The translations under genes were made by a program, and so were the position numbers. This document shows, in pieces, positions 1 through 7,514 of a stretch of DNA of 64,000 nt (positions are counted from its first letter, which is position 1; each line of letters starts with the position of its first letter). Origin of the DNA: Myxococcus llanfairpwllgwyngyllgogerychwyrndrobwllllantysiliogogogochensis. GTDB taxonomy: Bacteria; Myxococcota; Myxococcia; Myxococcales; Myxococcaceae. The stretch lies in assembly GCF_006636215.1 (NCBI RefSeq), contig NZ_VIFM01000010.1, forward strand, positions 1 to 64,000. The letters run 5' to 3'. Under the pieces are notes generated by a model that had not been told where the DNA came from, searched no databases, and was given only the letters and a program-made list of their open reading frames with translations.

Positions 1-235
1 GCGGTGGAGCTGGCGGAGGGGGAGGCTCGGGCGGTGGAGCTGGGGGTGGAGCTGGCGCGGGGATGGGCTCGGCCTCGTGGACTGGCGGAGGTGGCGCCAC
101 CTTGCTCGGGTCCTCCGATTCGACGGGCTCCGTCTCGGCCTGCGCCTTCACCGCGCCACGCACAGGCGTGCGCACGACGCGAGCAGCGCCAACGACCGAC
201 AGCAGCGCAAACGCCGCGAATGGCAGGACGGGCAC
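1..235 (-). CDS. Pro-rich membrane-anchored protein (3' end beyond window)
   Basis: The reading frame starts at GTG (235-233) with an AGGTG ribosome site just upstream and runs off the left edge after 78 codons. Residues 2-20 form a hydrophobic stretch (PVLPFAAFALLSVVGAARVV) that could be a signal anchor. A short charged linker and a Pro/Ala/Glu-rich tail (PAPAPPPAPPPEPPP) follow. It lies 61 nt downstream of the putative capsid gene on the same strand and probably shares its transcript. Pro-rich, TonB-like proteins with one N-terminal membrane segment can span an envelope or act in virion attachment, but nothing here fixes a function. The start and frame are supported by the hydrophobic-then-Pro-rich pattern; the C-terminal domain cannot be seen. 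Confidence 0.5.
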   Translation of the reverse strand, partial: MPVLPFAAFALLSVVGAARVVRTPVRGAVKAQAETEPVESEDPSKVAPPPPVHEAEPIPAPAPPPAPPPEPPPPPAPP

Positions 236-296
236 GGGGCACCTGGTGCTTGTGGTGAGAGGGCGAGGGAGCGCCGTGGGGCGCCCCCTCGGGACG

Positions 297-1727
297 TCAG
301 AACGCGTTGGCGAGTTCGGCCCACTTCGACGACGCGGCGCCACGAAGGATGGCGGTCACGTCCTGGCGGACCTTCGAGATGACCTCGAATCCGCCCGGGT
401 CCGTCACCGCACCCGGCACCCACCGGCACTCGTCCAACACGATGGACCGGACCAGCCGGCGGTTGCCGGTCGGGTGCTGCGGCGTGCTCGCCATCGCGTC
501 CTTCACGCGGTAGGCGGCGGCCCGCTGGCGCTGCTCGGGGACGACGACGTACGGCTTCCCGCCGGCGGCGCAGTAGAGCCCCGGGTAGTCGGAGAAGCCC
601 TCTTCATCGTCTCGGAAGATGGTCATGCCCGTGTACGGCAGCATGTGGTCCGCGACGGACATGCCCTCATACATTGCCGTGCAGACCGCCAGGATGGCGC
701 GGCCGCGCTCAATGCGACCGGCGTACTGCTCGACCATCGAGCAAACCTGGTCGTGCGTCAGCAGCGGGATGTAAAGCACGCGTCCCGCCCACTCCGTCGC
801 CTTCTCCTTCATCTTCGCGCTCACGCTGCCGGCGTAGTGGCGGGTCAGGACGTTGGGGGCGATGACGAACACCGGAGTGCGGTACGTCGTGACCGTCTTC
901 TCCTCGGTGCTCGCTCCGGGGTACTTGCGCAGCCAGTCCGCGTAGATGGTCGCCGGCGTCGCGGGGTCATCGGCCACCAGCACGCCACCGGCGCGCACGG
1001 TGAGGGCCCCCAGCAGGTTGCCCGCCAGCGCGCCGTCGTGCGAGAGGTCAACCACCAGCCCTTCGGGCGTGGTGATGGTGTCGGACTCCGCGTTGACGAC
1101 GCGGCGGACGTGCGGCGGGATGCCCAACCGCCGCGCCTCGGCCTTCTTGAATCCCGGCGAAAACGTGACGCGCACGCTCGACAGCGCCAGCGCGGCCGCT
1201 GCCGTTTTGAAGGGGTCCGCGTCGCTGCGCGACAGGGTCAGCTCCGCATCCAGGAGCTGCTCAACCGACAGGCCGGTGAACAAAACGGCCTCGCGAATCT
1301 TCGCGACGTGCCCCGTGGGGAGATAGGCGCGGAACTTGAGGCTGTTGTTGCCCGTGACGAACGCCGTGGCGAGGCCACCGGACGCGGCCGCCAGGCCCTC
1401 GGCGTCCTGCTCCAAGAGCCGCAGCGCGTCCAGTCGCAGCCGGTCCAATGTGACGGACTGGAAGGGCTCCAGCGTGGCGCCGGTGTCCCCCAAGTGGAGC
1501 TTGAGAGACACCGAGAACGCCGCGAGGACGGAGATTTGCTGCGGGAGAGTGAGCGCCGCCGTGTTGGCGGACGCCGTCACCGTCAGCTCGCAATCCATCA
1601 CCACCGCATCCGTCACGGTCCCCACAGGGGCCCGCATTTCCCCGCGAGCAAAGCCCGCGTCTCGTTCGAGGTTCTGGCGCCCCTTGGGAAAGGGCACCGT
1701 GGTCGTCAACGTACTTTCCTGGGGCAT
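297..1727 (-). CDS. Putative major capsid protein (double-jelly-roll type suspected)
   Basis: A 476-aa protein starting at ATG 1727 with GAGAG upstream. It has no signal peptide and no transmembrane segment, so it looks like a soluble structural protein. The sequence is rich in short alternating beta-type segments. Residues about 55-100 (hydrophobic strands, then EPFQSVTLDRLRL) resemble the first strands of double-jelly-roll capsid proteins, where a hydrophobic strand pair is followed by a 'PF..I..I.L' strand. It lies directly downstream of a packaging-type ATPase and a tiny membrane protein, the setting expected for a capsid gene in membrane-containing icosahedral phages. The family assignment is inference from pattern and neighbourhood; I see no diagnostic motif. 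The alternative is an adsorption or other virion protein. Confidence 0.45.
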   Translation of the reverse strand: MPQESTLTTTVPFPKGRQNLERDAGFARGEMRAPVGTVTDAVVMDCELTVTASANTAALTLPQQISVLAAFSVSLKLHLGDTGATLEPFQSVTLDRLRLDALRLLEQDAEGLAAASGGLATAFVTGNNSLKFRAYLPTGHVAKIREAVLFTGLSVEQLLDAELTLSRSDADPFKTAAAALALSSVRVTFSPGFKKAEARRLGIPPHVRRVVNAESDTITTPEGLVVDLSHDGALAGNLLGALTVRAGGVLVADDPATPATIYADWLRKYPGASTEEKTVTTYRTPVFVIAPNVLTRHYAGSVSAKMKEKATEWAGRVLYIPLLTHDQVCSMVEQYAGRIERGRAILAVCTAMYEGMSVADHMLPYTGMTIFRDDEEGFSDYPGLYCAAGGKPYVVVPEQRQRAAAYRVKDAMASTPQHPTGNRRLVRSIVLDECRWVPGAVTDPGGFEVISKVRQDVTAILRGAASSKWAELANAF

Positions 1728-1810
1728 GGCTCTCTCGTTGCGCGCTCGTGAGACGAGCAGCGCGCGGGTTGATAGGGATTGGTTGTGGAGCGGTGGGGTG
1801 GGGTGTCGCG

Positions 1811-1984
1811 TCAGGCCGGCTTCGTCGCGGGCGCGCTCGTGCTGCCGGGCGTCAGGTTGACCCGTCCCGTGAGGTGACCGACGGCCGCCGTGCCCGCCGC
1901 GCCAACCACCACGCCGGCCACGAAGATGCCGATGCTCGTGCCCCAGTTCTCCGCGTTGTCCTTGTCGCCCTTTTCGCTGCTCAT
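1811..1984 (-). CDS. 57-aa single-pass membrane protein (virion or membrane component)
   Basis: I chose ATG 1984 because GAGAGGTG lies just upstream; longer in-frame extensions have no such site and overlap the ATPase gene. The N-terminus is charged (MSSEKGDKDNAEN), the middle is one Gly/Ala/Val-rich transmembrane helix (GIFVAGVVVGAAGTAAVG) and the tail is Thr/Pro/Ala-rich. Its size and location between ATPase and putative capsid genes suit either an internal-membrane protein of an icosahedral phage or a filamentous phage coat protein. The C-terminus lacks the cluster of basic residues usual in filamentous coat proteins. Confidence 0.6.
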   Translation of the reverse strand: MSSEKGDKDNAENWGTSIGIFVAGVVVGAAGTAAVGHLTGRVNLTPGSTSAPATKPA

Positions 1985-2000
1985 CGCTGCACCTCTCGCG

Positions 2001-2732
2001 TCACCGCGTGGGAATGCCCGCGGCGAACCGCGAGCGTGAGACACCGACGTGAAAACATCGCTCAGCCGCGTCGCGCAGCGCGTGCGCGAACGCGTCACCG
2101 AAGTCGTTGGCCAACATGCGCCGGTCGCTGTCCTTGCCCATCTCGGCGGCAATGCAGGTGGACACCTGCTTGCGCACGATTTCGGGGACGCCCCCGGGGT
2201 ACTGGCTCAAAAAGAACGGCGTCACGCCGTCTTTTCCCAACTCACCTGCGGCGCGGTACAGCTCGGGCGCCAGGTGGCTCCCGTATTTTTGCAGCTCGTC
2301 GAATCCGACGACCGCGTTGCCGCGCGCGTAGAGCAGCCGCAACACCGGGCGGATGTGCTCGGCCAGGGCCTCGCCCGCGTCCGTCACGGTGGGCACGATG
2401 GCCACCGACGCGTTGCGCTCCAACACGATGCGAGGGTTGCGCAGCGCTCGCGCCATGAACTCGGGCACCGTCAACCGCGTGCGCAGCGGCCCCAGCTTGA
2501 GCGTGCCGCCGCGACTGTTTCCCTGGGACGAATACTCGTCGCCCACGTCCAGGACGAACGTCGCTCGCCCTTCCTCCTGGAGCTGGGCAAGCCACTGCTT
2601 GAACAGGTACGACTTCCCGCTGCCGGTCATCCCGAGCAGCATCAGGACTTCATAGGGCCGTGGGCTCCACGGCCGGATGAATCGCTGCACGCCCACGGGG
2701 TACGAGCGTCCGCAGCCCTTGCAGGCCGTCAT
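2001..2732 (-). CDS. Packaging-type ATPase of the FtsK/HerA (P9-like) superfamily
   Basis: A 243-aa protein. Its ATG (2732-2730) overlaps the TGA of the upstream gene as ATGA, indicating translational coupling and fixing the start. Walker A is GMTGSGKS (residues 34-41) and Walker B is VVGFDE (141-146). FLSQ (174-177) supplies the glutamine typical of the HerA/FtsK sensor strand. A CKGC pair sits at the extreme N-terminus (residues 4-7). There is no membrane segment, unlike Zot-type assembly ATPases of filamentous phages. Small soluble ATPases of this kind translocate DNA into preformed capsids in the PRD1/adenovirus lineage. ATP-binding is certain; genome packaging is inferred from size and neighbours. 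DNA transfer by an integrative element is the main alternative. Confidence 0.75.
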   Translation of the reverse strand: MTACKGCGRSYPVGVQRFIRPWSPRPYEVLMLLGMTGSGKSYLFKQWLAQLQEEGRATFVLDVGDEYSSQGNSRGGTLKLGPLRTRLTVPEFMARALRNPRIVLERNASVAIVPTVTDAGEALAEHIRPVLRLLYARGNAVVGFDELQKYGSHLAPELYRAAGELGKDGVTPFFLSQYPGGVPEIVRKQVSTCIAAEMGKDSDRRMLANDFGDAFAHALRDAAERCFHVGVSRSRFAAGIPTR

Positions 2733-3709
2733 GAGCGCCCCCGTGAGAAGAGACGCCCGAGGCCACCGGCCGCGCCCTGCGCGCCGCGCAGCAGCCACCC
2801 GCCCACGGACTTGGCCGCACCGCTCACGAGGCCCACGTTCGGCAACGCGACCGCGCCAGCAAAGGCCAAGCCCAGCGGCACCAGCTCCCAGGCCACGGAG
2901 GGGTGAGCGACGCCGCCATCCGTCGCGGCGCTCGCGGCGGCGGCCTGCACCCGTCGAGCGATGCCAACGCCGGCCAGCTCGGAGAGCCTGGTCACCGGGT
3001 CCGCGCGCACGTCGCGGGCGAACGGCGTGCCGGCGAACAGGGTTCGCTCCACGGGCCGTGTCAAGTCGAGCAGCCCACCGCGCGTCAGCTCCGCGAGCGC
3101 TCCGAGGACGAACAGGGGCCCGCGTGCGCACGCCTCAACCAGCTCCGGCGGCTCACCCATGTACGTGGGGTGCGTCGGGTCCGTCGGCTGGGGCGGTGGG
3201 CGCGGCCCGGCATGGCCAGGGTCCGGCTCCCCGTCGTCGGACGGGTCGTCATGCGCCGCGTCTCCCAACGGTCGGTCGAACACGGACGGGTCCACGGGGT
3301 CCACCAGCTCCGGGCCCTGCTCGGGCTCGGCTGGAGCTGGGGGCGGTGGAGCTGATGGCGGCGGCGCGCTGGGCGGTGGGGGCGCTGCCGGCGCGGCGCG
3401 CTCGCGGGAGTGCAGCTCCACCAGCTCGGCCGCACCGTCCACCGGCACGTCGTGGGCTCGCGCCCACGCGTTGGCCTCGCAGATGGCCGCCACGTCCGCG
3501 CCAGCCGCGCGCAGCTTGTCGCGGTACGTGCGCGCCTGACGGTGGGGATTGGACGCGGGACGGCCGCCTCGGCGTGCCGGGCTCCGCTTGCTCCTCGATG
3601 ACTGCGCGCGGCGAGGCTCGCCAGCCTTGGCCGGGGCACCCATGACGGAGGATGACTGCTCGCTGCGCGCGCTGGCATCCTCCTGGAGCTGCTCGGCCTG
3701 GTCGGTCAT
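2729..3709 (-). CDS. Pro-rich protein with C-terminal hydrophobic segments
   Basis: A 326-aa protein starting at ATG 3709 with GCGAGGCG upstream. The N-terminal 75 residues are basic (RSKRSPARRGGRPASNPHR) and include an AT-hook-like RGGRP, so DNA contact is possible. A Pro/Ala linker (APPPPSAPPPSAPPPPAPAEPE) follows, then an acidic Pro-rich stretch. The C-terminal 90 residues contain two hydrophobic segments (WELVPLGLAFAGAVALPNVG and a Gly-rich helix). It is the first gene of the virion-type block and is coupled by a 4-nt overlap to the ATPase, so the two products may work together. I do not recognise a family. A membrane-embedded vertex or packaging partner of the ATPase is a guess. Confidence 0.6.
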   Translation of the reverse strand: MTDQAEQLQEDASARSEQSSSVMGAPAKAGEPRRAQSSRSKRSPARRGGRPASNPHRQARTYRDKLRAAGADVAAICEANAWARAHDVPVDGAAELVELHSRERAAPAAPPPPSAPPPSAPPPPAPAEPEQGPELVDPVDPSVFDRPLGDAAHDDPSDDGEPDPGHAGPRPPPQPTDPTHPTYMGEPPELVEACARGPLFVLGALAELTRGGLLDLTRPVERTLFAGTPFARDVRADPVTRLSELAGVGIARRVQAAAASAATDGGVAHPSVAWELVPLGLAFAGAVALPNVGLVSGAAKSVGGWLLRGAQGAAGGLGRLFSRGRS

Positions 3710-4042
3710 CGCGCCTCGCGTAAGTGGGTGACGGGGAACGGCCCGGGTCCGCCCCGGCCTCCAGGGCGCGCACTCCCGTCCGGAGAGGGGAGAGGTTGGG
3801 GACTCGGCGCACCGAGCCGCCCCCGTCGATGGGCAACGTGTCTCGCGATTCGCGCCGCCAAAACAGGCGGGTTGCTCGCCACGACTCGCCACCGCCGCGC
3901 CTGTCTCAATCCGTGTCGCCATGGGTGGCGTCTCACCCGGTGAGATCGCCACGCACCCGTGGGCTCTCGCCATTTTCGCCATGGGTGGCATCGCGTCGGA
4001 GCGCTGCTCTACGCTCACGGTGTCGCACGCCGGAGACCCCCA
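3710..4042. promoter_or_regulatory. Divergent control region with palindromic operator-like sites
   Basis: This 333-nt gap separates the minus-strand virion block from the plus-strand HTH gene. It holds a perfect 15-bp palindrome TCTCACC-C-GGTGAGA at 3931-3945. A 14-bp direct repeat TCGCCATGGGTGGC lies at 3916-3929 and 3976-3989 (60 bp apart), and each copy contains the inverted half-sites GCCA/TGGC. The arrangement suits binding by a dimeric repressor, perhaps the adjacent HTH protein. I could not identify convincing -35/-10 elements. Confidence 0.45.
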
Positions 4043-4294
4043 ATGCCTTGCAACACCTATGAGCTGCCCACCTCGGGGCCTCCAACCCAATGGCCGAGCA
4101 TTAAGGAGGCCGCCCACCTGTCCAACATCAGCGCCCGCACTCTCAACCGCTGGGCGGATGAGGGACTGATACTCGCGGACAGGCTCGGCTCAGGACGTGG
4201 CGCGTGGCTGGTAGCGCTCAACGCGCGAAACCTCCCCATCAGCACCAAGCCGTTTCGCGCGGACGCCACCGCGTCAGGCGAAACCTCGGCGTAG
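4043..4294 (+). CDS. Small HTH (excisionase/MerR-type) DNA-binding protein
   Basis: An 83-aa protein; ATG 4043 is preceded by GGAGA at the right distance. Residues about 19-45 (SIKEAAHLSNISARTLNRWADEG) form a winged helix-turn-helix of the excisionase/HTH_17 kind, followed by a Gly-rich turn. It is the only plus-strand gene in the element and faces the palindromic control region at its 5' side. Its 3' end overlaps the end of rep by 21 nt, tail to tail. The likely role is transcriptional control of the virion block or of replication; directionality control of recombination is possible. DNA-binding fold: confident; target: inferred. Confidence 0.7.
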   Translation: MPCNTYELPTSGPPTQWPSIKEAAHLSNISARTLNRWADEGLILADRLGSGRGAWLVALNARNLPISTKPFRADATASGETSA

Positions 4295-5908
4295 CACCCA
4301 TTTCGGTTTCGCAACCGTCTTCTCCGGGTCCTCCCCTCGCGACAGTGCCTCCGAGCAATCCTGCGCGTAGTTGAAATATCCGGAGAGAAGCCGCGAAAAC
4401 TGCACGTCTCCCGCGTCTCGCTTGCGCCGCTCAGGCTCGCGCAGCTCGTACGGACGGGTCCCCTCGTCCAGCTCGGGTTCCGCCGCTCGCTGTGCTGTCG
4501 CCGCCGCTGCGTCCGCGCGCATGTGCCATGCCTCCAGCACATCCTCACTGGGGCGCAGACGTTTCGCCTGCTCCAGCTCCGCGAGGTTTTGCGCGCGCCG
4601 CGTGGCCTGCCGATATGCCCCGATGCTCAACACGTCCGCCAGCCCCAGGACGGGCAGCGGCGGGGGCGGGGGCTCGCGCGGTGCCATCCGCTGCGCCTCC
4701 AGCCACGCCGGCACCGGTACGCGCGCAGCCTCACCGCGAGCGGCGGCGCGGAACGCGTCGCGTTCGGCATCAACCGGCGTGCGCCACCACGCGCCGAGCT
4801 GCGCCCCGGACAGCACGGGCTCCACGTCTCGCATCCCGAGGATGCGCACGTGCCCCAGCCGCGCCGCCCGCCACCAGCCGCGAACCGCTGGGCGCCAGCC
4901 CAGCACCGTGCCCCACGTTGCTTCCAGGGCCGCGCGCGCCTCCTCCTGGCGCTGGCGCATTACCTCGGGCGTCGGGTGGAGCATCAGGCCGCCCTCGCGC
5001 TCTGGGTCTGGTGGCTTTCGCGCGGGCGGCAAAAAGCCCTTGCTGGACCGCACGCGCCGCATTCGCGGCGGCGCCGCGACTGGGAGTTGCGCCAGCTTGA
5101 CGACTTCGCCCACCATCGTCGGGTGCGGCACCGCGCCCTTGCTCACCTTGACGCTGTAGCTCGCCACGTCCTCCTTGCTGCGAGCATGGCCGATGGACGA
5201 CAGCGGGCCCCAGCCGCAGTGCGCGACCAGGGAGCGCCACCAGCGCGGCCCCCGTTTCGCCGCCACGTCCCCGTCGGTTGGCCCGTACTCCCGGAGGTGA
5301 GCGGCCAGCTCGGGCGAGTGGATGATGACGTTTACGTGCGGCTGGCCGCTCCTGTGTTGCTCCACGACACTCACAAAGTCGAACCGCCCCATGGCGGGGA
5401 TGGCGCCCTCCAGCCAGCCGCGCGTCAGGTACTTTTGCAGCATGGCCCAGCGCGGCTGGAGCCCCTGGTATTGCCCGGCCAACGTGGGTTCTGCCCGAGC
5501 AGGGTCGAGAGTCAGCACCACGAGCACCAGGTCAGCCACCGCCACCGGCTCCAGCGCGGCCATGATTCGCGCGTAGTCGCGCTGGGAGACCCACCGGGCG
5601 CAGTCCCCCTCGTGGCGCCAGCTCCTGCATTGGTAGGTCCACCATTTGCGCTTGCTGGGGTCGGTTTCGCCGCGCGGCCAGGTCGCCACACTCCACGCCT
5701 TGGCCGCGCACGCGTGGCACCCGCCAGGGACATAAAGGCCAGGGGGGGCTTTTGCCGGCCCCGTCCGAGGGGACGTGTCCGACTTAACGTGACTACGGAC
5801 AAGCCCGGGGACTTCGCCCCCGGGGACCCCCGCGCCGTTGCCAGCAACGGGCGCACGCGCCAAGGGCGCCACGTCGGCCGCAGCCGCACGTTTCGCCGCC
5901 GCGCGCAC
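4274..5908 (-). CDS. HUH-type rolling-circle replication initiator (Rep)
   Basis: A 544-aa protein. I chose GTG 5908 because GGAGGG lies 8 nt upstream and the codon overlaps the stop of the preceding reading frame. Motif I is LVVLTLDP (about 129-136). Motif II is QPHVNVIIHS (189-198), the metal site, with N193 in place of the usual second His of HUH. Motif III is VASYSVKVSKG, with candidate nicking Tyr251 and Lys254. A likely zinc site precedes them (C64, C67, C94, C103). The C-terminal 250 residues are a Pro/Arg-rich extension of unknown role. Such proteins nick one strand at the origin and start rolling-circle synthesis of circular ssDNA genomes or small plasmids. Family call is firm by motif order; the HxN variation is unusual. 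Confidence 0.75.
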   Translation of the reverse strand: MRAAAKRAAAADVAPLARAPVAGNGAGVPGGEVPGLVRSHVKSDTSPRTGPAKAPPGLYVPGGCHACAAKAWSVATWPRGETDPSKRKWWTYQCRSWRHEGDCARWVSQRDYARIMAALEPVAVADLVLVVLTLDPARAEPTLAGQYQGLQPRWAMLQKYLTRGWLEGAIPAMGRFDFVSVVEQHRSGQPHVNVIIHSPELAAHLREYGPTDGDVAAKRGPRWWRSLVAHCGWGPLSSIGHARSKEDVASYSVKVSKGAVPHPTMVGEVVKLAQLPVAAPPRMRRVRSSKGFLPPARKPPDPEREGGLMLHPTPEVMRQRQEEARAALEATWGTVLGWRPAVRGWWRAARLGHVRILGMRDVEPVLSGAQLGAWWRTPVDAERDAFRAAARGEAARVPVPAWLEAQRMAPREPPPPPLPVLGLADVLSIGAYRQATRRAQNLAELEQAKRLRPSEDVLEAWHMRADAAAATAQRAAEPELDEGTRPYELREPERRKRDAGDVQFSRLLSGYFNYAQDCSEALSRGEDPEKTVAKPKWVLRRGFA

Positions 5909-6315
5909 TACCGCAGCCCTCCAGCGCCAGCACGCCCACGGGCCGCCCCAGGCGTCCGCAGCGCAGCACCGACGGGGCAACCGTGGGGGCGGGGTTGCGC
6001 ACATCCACCGACAGCGCAGGTGGACGCGGGGCGCCCCGCGTCCCACGCCGAGCACACCAGCTCCGGACACACGCTCTGCTGCTGCCGCCAGCCGGCCGCG
6101 ACGCGGGTGCCACGCATCGGCCCGTGCGCGCGCAGCTCCGCTGCACGGCCGGGCCTCTGGCGACGTACCGCAGTGCTCACCGGACCGTGGGGGGCTCCTG
6201 GTTTCGCGCGCACAGCACGGCACCGCCCCCGCCCAGCGCTGGTGATGCCAGCGGGGCAGGGGAGGCGCGTCGTGCAGCACAACGGGCAGCGGCCATTGCG
6301 CCGCGCCGGGCTCAC
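5908..6315 (-). CDS. Possible Cys-rich protein upstream of rep (start uncertain, maybe broken)
   Basis: The open frame from GTG 6315 encodes 135 residues rich in Cys and Arg (CPLCC, CPELVC, CAVGGC). Its TAG stop overlaps the GTG start of rep (taGTG) and its last codons contain the ribosome site of rep, as expected for coupled genes. Just upstream in the same frame lies CARCTDPC, which with CPLC would complete a zinc ribbon. That part has no start codon and is cut off by an in-frame TAG at 6363-6361. Either the gene begins at GTG 6315 or it was inactivated by a nonsense change. The same DNA carries a 22-bp palindrome and might instead be mostly an origin region. Confidence 0.35.
   Translation of the reverse strand: MSPARRNGRCPLCCTTRLPCPAGITSAGRGRCRAVRAKPGAPHGPVSTAVRRQRPGRAAELRAHGPMRGTRVAAGWRQQQSVCPELVCSAWDAGRPASTCAVGGCAQPRPHGCPVGAALRTPGAARGRAGAGGLR
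6022..6043. repeat. 22-bp perfect palindrome upstream of rep
   Basis: The half-site GGACGCGGGGC is followed immediately by its exact reverse complement, with no spacer. It lies 114 nt upstream of the rep start. Rolling-circle origins commonly lie near rep and contain a hairpin that exposes the nick site, so this is the best origin candidate in the element. The palindrome is nearly all G/C and could be fortuitous. Confidence 0.4.
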
Positions 6316-6382
6316 GGACCCATGGCAAGGGTCCGTGCACCGAGCACAGACAAGTTGGTGCTACAGCATGAGCGGCAACGCA

Positions 6383-6823
6383 TTAGAGCGCGTCTCCGTC
6401 CATGTACTCCGCCCACGTCCTGGCGAGAGGTTCAGGCGGCGCTGGCGCCACCGGTTCCCGCGAGTACAGCTGTGATGCCACTTCGGCCGCCCACGCATCA
6501 GCCGCGCGCATGACGCGCAACGAAGCGGCCTCCAACTTCGCCGCACCCGCGAGCGTGAGCACGCGCGCAGCGTCCCACCGCATGCGTGCCGTGTTGGCCG
6601 ACGACGAGCACGGGCCGTGCTCCGCTATCGCTGCGACGTACGCCTTTCGCGCCTCACCTTCGGCCGTAGCAGCGGCGACCATCTGCTGGCGCTTCGTCGC
6701 GTGGTGAGCGATGGCGACCGCATAGTGCTGCTCGCAGGTTGTCTCGGGGCAGCGCCCTCCCCAGCGCGTCACCTTGCCACCAGGGAGGATGACGAGGCTC
6801 GGGTCCAGAGGCTTCCGGCTCAT
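6383..6823 (-). CDS. 146-aa element protein of unknown function
   Basis: ATG 6823-6821 overlaps the TGA of the upstream gene as ATGA, and GAGGCG lies upstream, which fixes the start. The N-terminus has one Cys pair (RCPETTC) near residues 24-30. The middle is a long Ala-rich helical stretch with regular hydrophobic spacing, possibly a coiled coil, and the C-terminus is Pro-rich then acidic (YMDGDAL). It is the last of four overlapping small genes ahead of rep. I recognise no family. A helical accessory or ssDNA-handling role is speculation based on position. Confidence 0.6.
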   Translation of the reverse strand: MSRKPLDPSLVILPGGKVTRWGGRCPETTCEQHYAVAIAHHATKRQQMVAAATAEGEARKAYVAAIAEHGPCSSSANTARMRWDAARVLTLAGAAKLEAASLRVMRAADAWAAEVASQLYSREPVAPAPPEPLARTWAEYMDGDAL

Positions 6824-7092
6824 TGCCGCGCCTCAATGTGCACGGCAGTCATCGCCGCCGATAGCGACTCGGCCGCCGCGTCGAGATCGAGCGCGAGCTG
6901 CGCGCGCCGGGCCCTCGCGTGGTCGAACGCCAGCCGCGCCTCATCAACCAGTCGCGCTCCGGGGCCGTAGTTGAGCAGCGCATCCGCCCATCGCGTGCTC
7001 GCCGTCAGCTCGGCCCGCTGCGCCGCGTGCAGCGATATGCCGGCCGTGGCATGCCTCACCTGGGCCTTGCTCGCCTCTGTTTGCAGGCTCAC
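6820..7092 (-). CDS. Small helical element protein (90 aa)
   Basis: The GTG start at 7092-7090 overlaps the upstream TGA as GTGA and has a strong GGGAGGTG ribosome site. An in-frame upstream extension lies inside the neighbouring gene and is less likely. The product is almost entirely helical, Ala/Arg/Leu-rich, with heptad-like spacing (LAFDHARARRAQLALDLDAA), suggesting a coiled coil. It overlaps both neighbours by 4 nt, so it is translated within the small-gene operon. Function unknown. Confidence 0.55.
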   Translation of the reverse strand: MSLQTEASKAQVRHATAGISLHAAQRAELTASTRWADALLNYGPGARLVDEARLAFDHARARRAQLALDLDAAAESLSAAMTAVHIEARQ

Positions 7093-7514
7093 GCGGCACC
7101 TCCCATCACGACGTGCAACCGCACTTCGCCAGGGCACGTGGGGCGCGGCAGGTAGAGCACCCGCGCGCCCTCTGGCACCTCCACAACGTCCTCGGGGGCC
7201 GCGTCGGGTGCCTCGTCAGCGTCAGGCGCGAACAGCGCGAGCTGGACCGCAGCCGGGCGCACAACCCGTGGTCGGCGGATGCTCTCGATACGCGCGTTGA
7301 CGGCCCGGAGGCGCAGCGCGCGCAACACCAGCTCCGCGCGTGCCAACATCGTGCGCAGCCATGCTGCGCGGTGCTCGTTCGGTGGCACCGTCGCAACGGA
7401 GTGCCGCCGGCCGCCGCGTGAGCGCGACAGCTCGGCCTCCAGCAGCTCCAGGTCCTCGCGCAACACAGCGACTCGGTGGCGTGCCAAGGTGATGGGGTCG
7501 GGCGACCTACCCAT
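7089..7514 (-). CDS. 141-aa element protein of unknown function
   Basis: ATG 7514 with GAGGTG upstream is the best start; it overlaps the end of the preceding gene by 8 nt. Residues 1-85 are helical and basic (LARHRVAVLREDLELLEAELSR, a likely coiled coil). Residues 86-141 include LALFAPDADEAPDAAPEDV, an acidic linker, and a beta-type end (GARVLYLPRPTCPGEVRLHV). It belongs to the overlapping operon 7758-6383. No family recognised. Confidence 0.55.
   Translation of the reverse strand: MGRSPDPITLARHRVAVLREDLELLEAELSRSRGGRRHSVATVPPNEHRAAWLRTMLARAELVLRALRLRAVNARIESIRRPRVVRPAAVQLALFAPDADEAPDAAPEDVVEVPEGARVLYLPRPTCPGEVRLHVVMGGAA

Noticed and set aside
63-1751. 562-codon plus-strand frame over the putative capsid gene
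   Set aside because: Its translation is Arg/Gly/His-rich with no domain, and the minus-strand gene has a ribosome site and fits the operon direction.
2001-2732. Zot-type filamentous phage assembly ATPase
   Set aside because: No C-terminal membrane segment, and the Walker A lies about 33 residues in from the start rather than at the very N-terminus. Kept only as an alternative.
6361-6369. Readthrough or recoding of TAG in the zinc-ribbon frame
   Set aside because: No recoding element is visible and a single nonsense change is simpler.
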